A stretch of 64,000 nt of DNA from Treponema rectale (GTDB taxonomy: Bacteria > Spirochaetota > Spirochaetia > Treponematales > Treponemataceae): positions 1 through 64,000 of the forward strand of contig NZ_JACHFR010000004.1 of assembly GCF_014202035.1 (NCBI RefSeq), read 5' to 3'. Numbering within the stretch: the first letter of the stretch is position 1; each line of letters opens with the position of its first letter. Below the pieces are notes generated by a model. The model saw only the letters and a program-made list of their open reading frames with translations, was not told the DNA's origin and searched no databases. Shown one piece after another: positions 26,427 through 34,347 of this stretch. The translations under genes were made by a program, and so were the position numbers.

Positions 26427-26639
26427 ATGAATACAGTAACAGGAACTGCTATTACTTCAAGTGGAATTTGTGGTTTTGGTTATGTTGATGAAGGGCTTCC
26501 AAAAGAAGAAGCCATAGCAAAGTTAAAACTGGAAATGCAAAAAAATCTGGCTTTACGAATGTTTTTATCGACTCTTCCAAAGGAAAAAAGAAAAGCTGTT
26601 ATTAATGACATTATTCAGGCATGTACTGGAGGAAATTAA
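26427..26639 (+). CDS. Small hypothetical island protein, 70 residues
   Basis: Starts MNTVTGTAITSSGICGFGYV at ATG 26427, behind AAGGAGG; an in-frame reading from 26400 overlaps the PcfJ gene but lacks a ribosome site. The C-terminal part KLEMQKNLALRMFLSTLPKEKRKAV looks helical and basic. Third gene of the PcfJ operon. No family is known. Confidence 0.6.
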   Translation: MNTVTGTAITSSGICGFGYVDEGLPKEEAIAKLKLEMQKNLALRMFLSTLPKEKRKAVINDIIQACTGGN

Positions 26640-26663
26640 TTTTTTTTTCATTTCATGTGCAAA

Positions 26664-26682
26664 ATTCTCATTTTATGAGAAT
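26664..26682. promoter_or_regulatory. Island palindrome copy 4
   Basis: ATTCTCA-TTTTA-TGAGAAT, identical to copy 3. It stands between the PcfJ operon and the 58-residue gene at 26784 and presumably controls the latter. Confidence 0.77.
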
Positions 26683-26738
26683 TAGATATTTTATTATATG
26701 AACATCTTGCAAGAAACAGGGAGACAAAAAGACTTCCT

Positions 26739-26756
26739 TAACTCCGACGGGAGTTA
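26739..26756 (+). other. Leader hairpin before the 58-residue gene
   Basis: TAACTCC (26739-26745) and GGAGTTA (26750-26756) form a 7-bp stem with a four-base loop in the presumed 5' leader, 27 bases before ATG 26784. No U-run follows, so it is not a terminator. Confidence 0.4.
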
Positions 26757-26783
26757 GAAATACTTTTAAAAGGAGGAAAAAAT

Positions 26784-26960
26784 ATGGCTTCAATTACAAT
26801 TCACAATCATTCATATGAAATAAATTCTTTAGCTGACTTGGCTATGGTTAGAGCTCAGCTTGAAGAACTTTATAAAATGAAAAGAGTTACAGACCTGGAA
26901 TACAAAACAAAATCTAAACAGTTAGATCAGTTTCCACGTAACCATCGTTTAAGCAAATAA
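26784..26960 (+). CDS. Small hypothetical island protein, 58 residues
   Basis: ATG 26784 follows AAAAGGAGG. The protein begins MASITIHNHSYEINSLADL and continues with a helical, basic segment (RAQLEELYKMKRVTDLEYKTK). It resembles small antitoxin- or phage-like proteins only in size. Palindrome copy 4 lies upstream and a hairpin terminator directly downstream, so it is a self-contained unit. Confidence 0.55.
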   Translation: MASITIHNHSYEINSLADLAMVRAQLEELYKMKRVTDLEYKTKSKQLDQFPRNHRLSK

Positions 26961-26968
26961 GTGATGAA

Positions 26969-27004
26969 AAAACTGCCATGTACACGGCCAGTCGTGGCAG
27001 TTTT
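26969..27004 (+). terminator. Terminator after the 58-residue gene
   Basis: AAAACTGCCA (26969-26978) pairs with TGGCAGTTTT (26995-27004), loop of 16 bases, short T-run. Confidence 0.6.
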
Positions 27005-27025
27005 GTTAATCAAGGAGTGAAACAA

Positions 27026-27046
27026 ATGAATACAGACCAGGAGTAA
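27026..27046 (+). CDS. Six-codon minicistron (MNTDQE)
   Basis: AAGGAG followed by ATG 27026 opens a six-codon frame closing with TAA 27044-27046. Its last codons CAG GAG provide the ribosome site for ATG 27050 of the next gene. It could be a translational coupling device or leader peptide, or chance. Confidence 0.35.
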   Translation: MNTDQE

Positions 27047-27049
27047 ACA

Positions 27050-27958
27050 ATGCTTTATTTACCATTTACATTTAGAGATTCAACGGAGGAAGAAATAGAT
27101 CTTTTCTCAGAAGAATTCAGCAATGTATACAGACTTAATCCGGAAGTAAAGTTTACGACAGCTGAACTTCATAAAGAAAATTACGCGATTTTTGCAACAA
27201 AAGAAGAAAATGACGAAACCAGGATTTTATTCTTTCTCATTTTTGATCATCCGCTCAAAGAGTTTAAAAATGTCTATCATCTGTTTTGTGCCTTTATAAA
27301 AGAAGTGACCTATGTTGAACCAAAAAAAGAAAATCTTGGAAAGGCAAAACGAATCTGCTGGAACTTACAGGAAGAAGAATATCACATGTATTTTGAAGAA
27401 GTCATCTATAAACGAGGCGGAGACTGGTCTGTAAGTACTCCTCATTTTTATAAAGACGGTCTATTTGTTCAATACAATTATGAACGAAAGGCTTGGAAAG
27501 AAAGAGTAAATCATATTGACCGCTATTATTACGAGCAGAAACTAAGCGATTATTCAGAAGAAGAAAAAACACCGGAATGGTACAGTGACTATGAATACGC
27601 CGTTCAGTTGCATTTCTGTGAAGAAGACCTTTCCGAGATGACACACTACCTTACAAGCAGAAATTATGACAGAGAAAATAAAAAGATTATTCCTCTCTCA
27701 AAAAAAATGCTGGATAAAATTGAATCATATTGCGACAGCATCGAGTCTGCATGTAATAAGTATAATTGCGGGTCTCCGGTCTGGACTGATTTTCTGGATA
27801 AAAAATACAAATTACTAAAGGAATACAGCTCAAAAGATTATGATGAAATCTGGAGAATGGAAGATTTAAATGAACCGTATTTTGCAAAAACAAAAGCAAG
27901 GCTTGCCGGAATGTTCAGAACCATACGCGGCCTAAAACTACCACAAAAAGGAGAATAA
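27050..27958 (+). CDS. Hypothetical island protein, 302 residues
   Basis: An acidic, aromatic-rich soluble protein (MLYLPFTFRDSTEEEIDLFSEEF..) with no recognised domain. Its only ribosome site is the AGGAG at the end of the six-codon minicistron just upstream. The downstream 323-residue gene begins three bases after its stop, so they form an operon. A homology search with structure prediction would be decisive for function. Confidence 0.72.
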   Translation: MLYLPFTFRDSTEEEIDLFSEEFSNVYRLNPEVKFTTAELHKENYAIFATKEENDETRILFFLIFDHPLKEFKNVYHLFCAFIKEVTYVEPKKENLGKAKRICWNLQEEEYHMYFEEVIYKRGGDWSVSTPHFYKDGLFVQYNYERKAWKERVNHIDRYYYEQKLSDYSEEEKTPEWYSDYEYAVQLHFCEEDLSEMTHYLTSRNYDRENKKIIPLSKKMLDKIESYCDSIESACNKYNCGSPVWTDFLDKKYKLLKEYSSKDYDEIWRMEDLNEPYFAKTKARLAGMFRTIRGLKLPQKGE

Positions 27959-27961
27959 GCT

Positions 27962-28933
27962 ATGGAATACAAAATCTGGATAGCCACATATCTTAATTCG
28001 CCGCCTCCCTACCCTATAGAATTACCGGCAGAAGAAATTGAACGTAATGCCTGTATCTGGAAAACAGAAGAAACCGTATGGCGTCATATCGGCACGGTCG
28101 ATTCTCTCGAAGCCGCCCATTACATAGTTGAAAATAATAAAGGTTCTTACAAAGATGCGGACGGTGTCTGTTACTACCTGGAATGTGAGCCTGACGACGA
28201 ATGTTACTACTGTTTCGTCAAAATTGAGTATGGAGATTCGATAGAGTACTACGATTGCTATGTGCCTGGGAAGAAAACTCCGTATGGAAGAAGAATGTGG
28301 GATTATATCGATGAATCTCAGGGAGCCTTTGTTAATAAGAAAGGCGAAATTGTAGCCATTGTAGATATGTGCAATCCTTTTACATATTCAATATTAAAAC
28401 ATTTTTACAAAGAAACAAATGACATCGATTTAACTAAGGAAGACTATTTCAGGCTATATCCAAAAAGAGCAAAGGGGCTTACATTTGCAGTAGATATACC
28501 TGAACATGAATATGATGAAACTTTTACATTTGGTTATATTCTCAAACAAGAGATACTGCAGAGTTTCGACAAGCTAGCTGATTTATTAAACGAAATGTGG
28601 ATTCCTTTTTTACTGAAACCCGTAGATGGTCCCTGGTTATCAGCAGAGAATATTGAGATTCAGAATAAAGATTTACAGGAGTTTGAAAATGAGGCTGAAG
28701 ATTTAATAAAATTATTACAGAAAAATCCTGCACAGATAAAAAATCAACTAACAGAAAATGAAAATTTCAAAAAACATCTTTCATTCCGCTTGAACGATTT
28801 GGCTTTTCTATATAGTACCTACAAGGAATATGAGGATGTTGCTTCAAATGAATATGCTCAGAAAGCGTTTGAGGCATATCTAAAATTTGAAGCAATATGT
28901 AAACTGCTGGATGTTACTCCAGCTCAAGCTTAA
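27962..28933 (+). CDS. Hypothetical island protein, 323 residues
   Basis: No known domain. The N-terminal half is rich in Tyr and acidic residues (EPDDECYYCFVKIEYGDS) and contains IVDMCNPFTYSILKHFYKE; the C-terminal half is helical. The ICYYLELPxxxDYYC-like pattern recurs in the opposite-strand protein 28914-29492 (LYCYLELPDGNDYYCQL), as does the FxYxxxxHxx region (YPFYYMVEEH against NPFTYSILKH), suggesting distant relatedness. GGAG precedes its ATG. It converges with, and overlaps by 20 bases, the next gene. Confidence 0.7.
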   Translation: MEYKIWIATYLNSPPPYPIELPAEEIERNACIWKTEETVWRHIGTVDSLEAAHYIVENNKGSYKDADGVCYYLECEPDDECYYCFVKIEYGDSIEYYDCYVPGKKTPYGRRMWDYIDESQGAFVNKKGEIVAIVDMCNPFTYSILKHFYKETNDIDLTKEDYFRLYPKRAKGLTFAVDIPEHEYDETFTFGYILKQEILQSFDKLADLLNEMWIPFLLKPVDGPWLSAENIEIQNKDLQEFENEAEDLIKLLQKNPAQIKNQLTENENFKKHLSFRLNDLAFLYSTYKEYEDVASNEYAQKAFEAYLKFEAICKLLDVTPAQA

Positions 28934-29492
28934 TTTCCGTATAGAAGTTCTTCTTTGTTAATCCCAAAACTTCCTTAAATGACAACCTGTGTTCTTCTAC
29001 CATGTAATAAAACGGATAGGAAATATCATGGTATATTAAGCCTCTAATCGGAGTTGCAAATTTCTTATTGAACATACTCTCATCAAAATAAAACTTCCTA
29101 TCTTTACTGCTGTGTTCATTTATCAGCTGGCAGTAATAATCATTCCCATCTGGAAGTTCCAGGTAACAATAGAGGCCGGCATTAATACAGTAATCCGGGT
29201 ATTTTTCTGCTAATCCCCAAGCTTCGACATCGGCTTCAACTTTACGAAGTTTCGCTACGTATTCGAGATAAACTTCATGGGTCATATCGCTGATTTTCAA
29301 AAGTTTTTCAATGTTATCCTTATTGTTCAGATCAAACCTGTTGTTTTGTTTATGTATATCTTCCCAGCGTAAATCTCTGATTTTGTCACGAAATTTCTCT
29401 TCTTTTGTAATTAGTTTTTCTGCATACTTTGGTCCTGGAAAATAATAATCTGACTGATATACAAATTTAATTTCCTTTTTAGTTTTCTTCAT
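28914..29492 (-). CDS. Hypothetical island protein, 192 residues
   Basis: A charged, helical N-terminal half followed by GLYCYLELPDGNDYYCQLINEH, a block shared in outline with the 323-residue protein on the other strand. No known domain. Its start overlaps the stop of the upstream gene as ATGA. It ends within the last codons of the convergent gene. Confidence 0.68.
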   Translation of the reverse strand: MKKTKKEIKFVYQSDYYFPGPKYAEKLITKEEKFRDKIRDLRWEDIHKQNNRFDLNNKDNIEKLLKISDMTHEVYLEYVAKLRKVEADVEAWGLAEKYPDYCINAGLYCYLELPDGNDYYCQLINEHSSKDRKFYFDESMFNKKFATPIRGLIYHDISYPFYYMVEEHRLSFKEVLGLTKKNFYTEIKLELE

Positions 29493-30025
29493 TTTTTTAC
29501 CACCTTATTAGAAAGATACTCATCGCGAAATTTTATGAAATCAATCTGTGCTTTCCTTATAACATTTCTTTTTGTAATTACGAAATCGTTGATTTTATTC
29601 CAAACATTATCATGTGAAGTTTTGCAAATTTGCTTGTTGATAATTTCAAGTTGCTTTTTTATATCTGGGATAAAATCATTGTCTACTCTTTTTATAAATA
29701 CGTTAATTCTGGAAATAATATCATCAATGCTGACTTGATTTTCTACCTCATATTTTTCATTTAATAAATGCACAATAGCTTCTTTAATCCTATCAACATA
29801 TACAGGAAGAATATCTTTACCCTTCATGGAATTTATATATTCAAGAATATCTTTTTCCCATTCTTTTATATCTTTATGAATATCCTTCTGAAGATTTTTA
29901 TTTTCGCAGAGTCCTTCCAAGGCGGAATAAACCCCACCGTCACAATATAAACTAGAAAAATATGCTAGCCCAAAATCAAAATCAAGTTCAATTAAATCAA
30001 ATAATTCATTAATAACTTCATTCAT
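29489..30025 (-). CDS. Hypothetical island protein, 178 residues
   Basis: Helical acidic protein starting MNEVINELFDLIELDFDFGL. A longer reading from 30043 exists, but AAGGAGG lies before ATG 30025. No domain is known. It is the first gene of a two-gene operon read away from the long palindrome at 30059-30107. Confidence 0.68.
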   Translation of the reverse strand: MNEVINELFDLIELDFDFGLAYFSSLYCDGGVYSALEGLCENKNLQKDIHKDIKEWEKDILEYINSMKGKDILPVYVDRIKEAIVHLLNEKYEVENQVSIDDIISRINVFIKRVDNDFIPDIKKQLEIINKQICKTSHDNVWNKINDFVITKRNVIRKAQIDFIKFRDEYLSNKVVKK

Positions 30026-30058
30026 ATTCAAAGCCTCCTTCATTTCAGATAGTGGAAT

Positions 30059-30107
30059 AATATACCTTCTTAAATTCTCATAAAATGAGAATTTAAGAAG
30101 GTATATT
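30059..30107. promoter_or_regulatory. Island palindrome copy 5, with 22-bp arms
   Basis: The core ATTCTCA-TAAAA-TGAGAAT (30074-30092) is extended by TTCTTAA/TTAAGAA and AATATACC/GGTATATT to perfect 22-bp arms around the same five-base spacer. It lies in the 106-base gap between divergent genes at 30025 and 30132, so it is an operator more plausibly than a terminator. Confidence 0.78.
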
Positions 30108-30131
30108 TATTTCAGATAACAGGAGAATATT

Positions 30132-30578
30132 ATGACTAAAAAAGAAGAAGCTAAGGATTTTGATATGTATTTTTTGAACAGGCGAAAAACGCAAATTAAT
30201 TATATTAGTTTTCCTCAATATTTTATTATGTCAAAATTTTATAAGCAGGAATATACAAGTCAAAGGGGACATAGGTTCGCTGTTTATATTCCCACAAAAG
30301 ATTTACCAAAAGGCCTTGGAATTGAAATCGTTATGTACAATGCAAATGATGCCCGTTCATTGCCTAACTTATACCTGTTCCCATATAAACATAAAGATCG
30401 GGATGGTGTTGATAACAATTATGATTTAATCAGCCGCATAGAACTATCTGACAAACGTTCAGAGACGATTGAAGATATTATACCTCTTGAAGGTTATGAG
30501 GTTCCTGTTGATGTTCGTAATGCTGTTTTGCAATGGGCAAAAGAATCTAACAACTGGGAAACTGCAAAATCCAGCTGA
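30132..30578 (+). CDS. Hypothetical island protein, 148 residues
   Basis: Starts MTKKEEAKDFDMYFLNRRKT behind AGGAG. The central part (GHRFAVYIPTKDLPKGLGIEIVMYN..RSLPNLYLFPYKHKDRDGVD) looks like a compact beta-rich domain, no family recognised. It is divergent from the 30025 operon across palindrome copy 5. The pseudogene downstream may have been co-transcribed with it. Confidence 0.66.
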   Translation: MTKKEEAKDFDMYFLNRRKTQINYISFPQYFIMSKFYKQEYTSQRGHRFAVYIPTKDLPKGLGIEIVMYNANDARSLPNLYLFPYKHKDRDGVDNNYDLISRIELSDKRSETIEDIIPLEGYEVPVDVRNAVLQWAKESNNWETAKSS

Positions 30579-30587
30579 GAGTCTTGT

Positions 30588-31172
30588 AAAAAGAATTTCA
30601 TACATGATGTAGATGTAAAGACAATTACAAACGAACAGATTATCGCGCTATTTCCTTCAAAAACAGTTCGTGATTATCTTACAAAAATCAACTGGCAGTT
30701 CAGCGACCGCGACCGTGAATTAATCTTCCGCTATCTTTATTTGTAAGAAGAACCGTCGTACGAAAATGATTATGTCACGATTCCTTTTCCATTCAGAAGT
30801 GGTGACTTGGTTTATTGTATTGGGGAAGAAAATCATATTGGTGTTTTTTGCAGCTGCAAGGATGATAAAGATTTTTTTGAACATGATAAACGAATAAAGA
30901 ATTTTGCAGATTGGATAGACGCCGGCAGCACACGAGTTGAGTTTCTTGGTAGTGACGGCAAGTTTAGTCACGAACATCCTTATGCATACAACCTTGAATA
31001 TGCACAGCTTCCAGAGGATTCTGATAAAACATCACAAACGATAAAAGATAACCCTTACCAAAACGCACTCCAGATTGCTTCTGAATTGATTCGAGGAACT
31101 AACAGTTCAATAGAGTGTCTGCAAATGTATTGTGAAGAGTATGGGAAACAGAATAAAACGGAGAGTTTATAG
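30588..31172 (+). pseudogene. Broken paralogue of the 22143-22796 protein
   Basis: One frame reads FIHDVDVKTITNEQIIALFP, then KINWQFSDRDRELIFRYLYL, a TAA at 30744-30746, then continues EEPSYENDYVTIPFPFRSGD and on to the stop at 31172. The part after the stop is related to the 217-residue protein at 22143-22796. No start codon is seen at the front. An in-frame stop and a missing start make it a pseudogene. A truncated protein from ATG 30807 could be made but lacks a ribosome site. Confidence 0.65.
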
Positions 31173-31180
31173 AAGAAAAA

Positions 31181-31209
31181 GTGCAATTTTGCGAGAACTG
31201 TGGTATAAT
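31181..31209 (+). promoter_or_regulatory. Promoter of the DUF262 gene, extended -10
   Basis: TGG-TATAAT (31201-31209) is an extended -10, with GTGCAA (31181-31186) 17 bases upstream as a weak -35. The transcript would carry a leader with AGAGGGG before ATG 31244. Confidence 0.5.
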
Positions 31210-31243
31210 TATTGTATAGCTTTTTCTTAAGAGGGGTTCATTG

Positions 31244-33181
31244 ATGATTGCAAAAGGCGAATCTTTATACTTTTTAGTAGACAAAGAGGATGATGCAATA
31301 CAAGTTCCATACTTTCAACGCCCATATATTTGGAATCTTGAAAACTGGTCAGACTTATTAAGTGATTTGCTTAATAATAACGGTAAGCATTTTTTAGGTT
31401 CAATTATTTTAAAGAAAACATTGAAACCAGGTACAAATGAAACTGATACTACTATCATTGATGGACAGCAAAGATTAACAACTTTGAGTATTTTGATAAA
31501 AGTAATGTATGATTATTTAAAAGATTCAGAATACTGGGATACTTCTGATGATTCCATAGCTATAAATAGCCTATTCTACAAAAAAATTTACAATGACATT
31601 GAAATAAAATATAATCTCTTATTGAACCATAGCCACTTAGACGGAGAAGCCTATTCTAAGGTAATTGGTAGTGTTGAAAAAAATGGAAAACAACTTATAA
31701 TAACTGCTCCTCTTCAAAATGAAATTAAACAAGAACTTCAAAAAGAGAAAATATTATACGAAGAAGCGATTGCAAATGGTAAAAAAATTAAAGAAATCAG
31801 CAAATATGATAAAGAACTAATTCGAAATTGTTATAAATTCTTTTATAAGCAATTAGCTGATATAAACTTAATAGATTTAAAAAAACTGTGGCTTTCTCTA
31901 TTTGAGCAGAAAGAAAATAAGAACAATATTCTTGTAAGGATTGTAATTGATGATTCAGAACAAGAACAAGAAATCTTTGATACAATCAATAGTGCGGGAA
32001 TTCCACTTTCACCTACTGATATTATAAAAAACAAGATTTATCAACAATTAAAAGAATGTGATATGCCTTATGATAAAGTTTATGAGTATTATAAATCAAC
32101 ATGGGAAGAAACTTTTGAAAAAGATGAAGATACAAGAAAATGGTGGCATACCCAAAAGAATATAGGTAGATATAAGAGAGATAATATTGAATTATTACTA
32201 CATTCTGTTGCTATATGTATTGGTATATTTTCGACAGAGGATGAAGTTATTACAAATTTAGCAAAAGTTTATAAAACAGCAATAAATAAATTCACTAGTG
32301 TAAAAGAAATAAAAAAACTCATTGATATCATTATTTCTTATGCAAATATATATAAGAATATAATGCCCCAATTTAATCCTACAGAGCCGATTAAATTTAT
32401 TGAGGTTAGAAAACGATTATCATGCATTTTGAATGTAAGCGAAACATCAACTTTCACACCATATATATTATATCTGTACAATATTTATTATGGTAAAAAT
32501 GATGACCTTTTAGATAAACGTTTATGCATGGTTGAAAAAATAATTATGCATTATTTAATATCTGGCGAATCAAATAAAAATTTTAATAAATATTGTTACC
32601 AATTTGTAAAAAAGGAACAAGTAGGTGATGAGAAAAATCTCTTAGAATATGTTATGTCGGAACCTGATAAATTTTTTACAAATATTAAATTAAAAGAAGG
32701 GCTCGCTGAAGTTAACCCAAAACTTGGCAAGCTTTTTCTTTTTATGATTCAACTCCACAGATATGCAAAATTGGATCCTAAAGAAGATGATTATAACAAA
32801 GGTCTGGAATTTGAAAAGGAACGAGAATTAGAGCATATTTTACCACAAAAATGGTATAAAGATGAAGATTGGATAAACCAACGTGTAATTGGTAATGGAG
32901 ATGAAAAGCCTGAAGAATATAGAAAGTATTGCGTTTCTTCTTTGGGGAATATGACATTGATAAAGAAGGGATTGAATTCTACAATTAGTAATAAAATTTT
33001 TGAAAAAAAATATAAAGGTGACATTGGTAAAAATAATGGAATGAGCAATTATATAAGTTTATCCATTTCAAAAGAAATTATTAATTATTGTCATAACTTT
33101 GTATGGACCGAAGAATCAATAAAAAAACGTGAAAATGATTTGGGTAATGAACTAATCGAAATATGGGGTTGTGATAAATAA
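31244..33181 (+). CDS. DUF262/DUF1524 protein, GmrSD-like putative nuclease
   Basis: About 645 residues. The N-terminal DUF262 domain has FQRPYIWN and the ParB-like DGQQRLTTL (about residue 73), and FDTINSAGIPLSPTDIIKNKI follows. The C-terminal DUF1524 domain holds an HNH-type ELEHILPQKW (about 528) and SSLGNMTLIKKGLNSTISNK. GmrS and GmrD of type IV restriction carry these domains, and single-chain versions are usual in defence islands, where DUF262 uses NTPs and DUF1524 cuts DNA. Start: ATG 31244 in preference to the TTG before it. Codons are more AT-rich than neighbours, suggesting separate acquisition. Restriction activity is inferred from domains. Confidence 0.85.
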   Translation: MIAKGESLYFLVDKEDDAIQVPYFQRPYIWNLENWSDLLSDLLNNNGKHFLGSIILKKTLKPGTNETDTTIIDGQQRLTTLSILIKVMYDYLKDSEYWDTSDDSIAINSLFYKKIYNDIEIKYNLLLNHSHLDGEAYSKVIGSVEKNGKQLIITAPLQNEIKQELQKEKILYEEAIANGKKIKEISKYDKELIRNCYKFFYKQLADINLIDLKKLWLSLFEQKENKNNILVRIVIDDSEQEQEIFDTINSAGIPLSPTDIIKNKIYQQLKECDMPYDKVYEYYKSTWEETFEKDEDTRKWWHTQKNIGRYKRDNIELLLHSVAICIGIFSTEDEVITNLAKVYKTAINKFTSVKEIKKLIDIIISYANIYKNIMPQFNPTEPIKFIEVRKRLSCILNVSETSTFTPYILYLYNIYYGKNDDLLDKRLCMVEKIIMHYLISGESNKNFNKYCYQFVKKEQVGDEKNLLEYVMSEPDKFFTNIKLKEGLAEVNPKLGKLFLFMIQLHRYAKLDPKEDDYNKGLEFEKERELEHILPQKWYKDEDWINQRVIGNGDEKPEEYRKYCVSSLGNMTLIKKGLNSTISNKIFEKKYKGDIGKNNGMSNYISLSISKEIINYCHNFVWTEESIKKRENDLGNELIEIWGCDK

Positions 33182-33250
33182 CATAAAAACTAAAAGAAAA
33201 TTATTTTCCCATATATGTTATTCTTTTCATTACTAATGTATTCATATTTT

Positions 33251-33321
33251 TTATCGGCAAAATAAATCTTACTCCTGCATATACTTCTGCCTTTATATTT
33301 TGCCGATAACATGCTATAATC
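33251..33321 (+). promoter_or_regulatory. Promoter and 14-bp inverted repeat of the first HTH-Fic gene
   Basis: TATAAT (33315-33320) preceded by TGC is an extended -10, ending seven bases before ATG 33328. TTATCGGCAAAATA (33251-33264) and TATTTTGCCGATAA (33296-33309) are perfect inverted repeats with a 31-base spacer, the second overlapping the -35/spacer region. ACATGCTATAATC (33309-33321) is identical at the second Fic gene. Confidence 0.65.
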
Positions 33322-33327
33322 TTTCCT

Positions 33328-34311
33328 ATGAGTAAGGTTAAATACATTTCTGTAGAAGAAGCTGCTAAACTCTGGCAAATTAGCGAACGCAGTGTACGAA
33401 ATTATTGTACTCAGGGTCGCGTTGAAGGTGCTCTTTTAGAAGGAAAAACCTGGAAGATTCCATCAACCGCAAAAAAGCCGGATAGAAAACCTCGTCATTC
33501 TTCTACAGAAGAAACACTTCTTACATTCTTAAAACGCGAAAAAGAAGCCGGCCTTAAGGGTGGTATTTATCATAAAATTCAAATTGAGCTTACTTATAAT
33601 TCGAATCACATTGAAGGCTCAAAACTTACTCATGACCAGACCCGTTACATCTTTGAAACAAAAACTCTTGGAGTTACAGATAAGGCCGTAAAGGTTGATG
33701 ATATTATTGAAACAGTAAACCACTTCCGCTGCATAGATCTGATAATCGAAGGTGCACATACAAAACTTACAGAAAGTTTTATAAAGCAGCTTCATTTCAT
33801 TTTGAAATCCGGAACTACTGACAGTCAGAAATCCTGGTTTAAAGTCGGTGATTACAAAATCCTTGAAAATGAAGTTGGCGGAAGTGAAACAACAAAACCT
33901 GCAGAAGTTGCAGGTGCAATCAAGGCTCTGCTTAAAGAATATAATTCTAAATCTAAAATTACTTTTGATGATATTCTGGATTTTCATGTACGTTTTGAAT
34001 CCATTCATCCCTTCCAGGATGGCAACGGTCGTGTGGGCCGCCTGATTATGTTCAAGGAATGTCTTAAACACAACATAGTTCCTTTTATAATTACAGAAGA
34101 ACTTAAGATGTACTATTATGACGGGCTTATGATGGCAATCAAGAGCCTGTCAAACGAAGATGTCAAGGCTTTAAGCGAAGCGTGCCTTGACGCTTCGTAC
34201 CGTGGCATCAAGAACTGGAAGGAAGAAAGAGGCTTTCTTCGCGATACCTGCCTCACCGGGCAGGATGCGATGAAAGATACTCTGAATTATTTTGGAATAA
34301 AGTATGAATAA
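33328..34311 (+). CDS. HTH-Fic protein (putative AMP-transferase)
   Basis: 327 residues. N-terminal helix-turn-helix of the excisionase/MerR type (ISVEEAAKLWQISERSVRNYCTQGRVEGALLEGKTWKIP, 7-46). The inhibitory helix TYNSNHIEG (89-97) carries the S/T-x-x-x-E-G glutamate that blocks ATP. The catalytic motif HPFQDGNGRVGRL (227-239) is complete. Fic enzymes usually attach AMP to protein hydroxyls, and the N-terminal inhibitory motif marks a self-restrained class. The HTH and a dyad at the promoter suggest it binds its own promoter. No Shine-Dalgarno; predicted leaderless. A second HTH-Fic gene is at 60882. Confidence 0.92.
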   Translation: MSKVKYISVEEAAKLWQISERSVRNYCTQGRVEGALLEGKTWKIPSTAKKPDRKPRHSSTEETLLTFLKREKEAGLKGGIYHKIQIELTYNSNHIEGSKLTHDQTRYIFETKTLGVTDKAVKVDDIIETVNHFRCIDLIIEGAHTKLTESFIKQLHFILKSGTTDSQKSWFKVGDYKILENEVGGSETTKPAEVAGAIKALLKEYNSKSKITFDDILDFHVRFESIHPFQDGNGRVGRLIMFKECLKHNIVPFIITEELKMYYYDGLMMAIKSLSNEDVKALSEACLDASYRGIKNWKEERGFLRDTCLTGQDAMKDTLNYFGIKYE

Positions 34312-34347
34312 CCAGTTCCAATAACGTAGAATTTTTCCTCCTCTCTA

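Noticed and set aside
33190-33378. Minus-strand ORF over the Fic promoter
   Set aside because: It overlaps the inverted repeat and promoter of the Fic gene and lacks a ribosome site.
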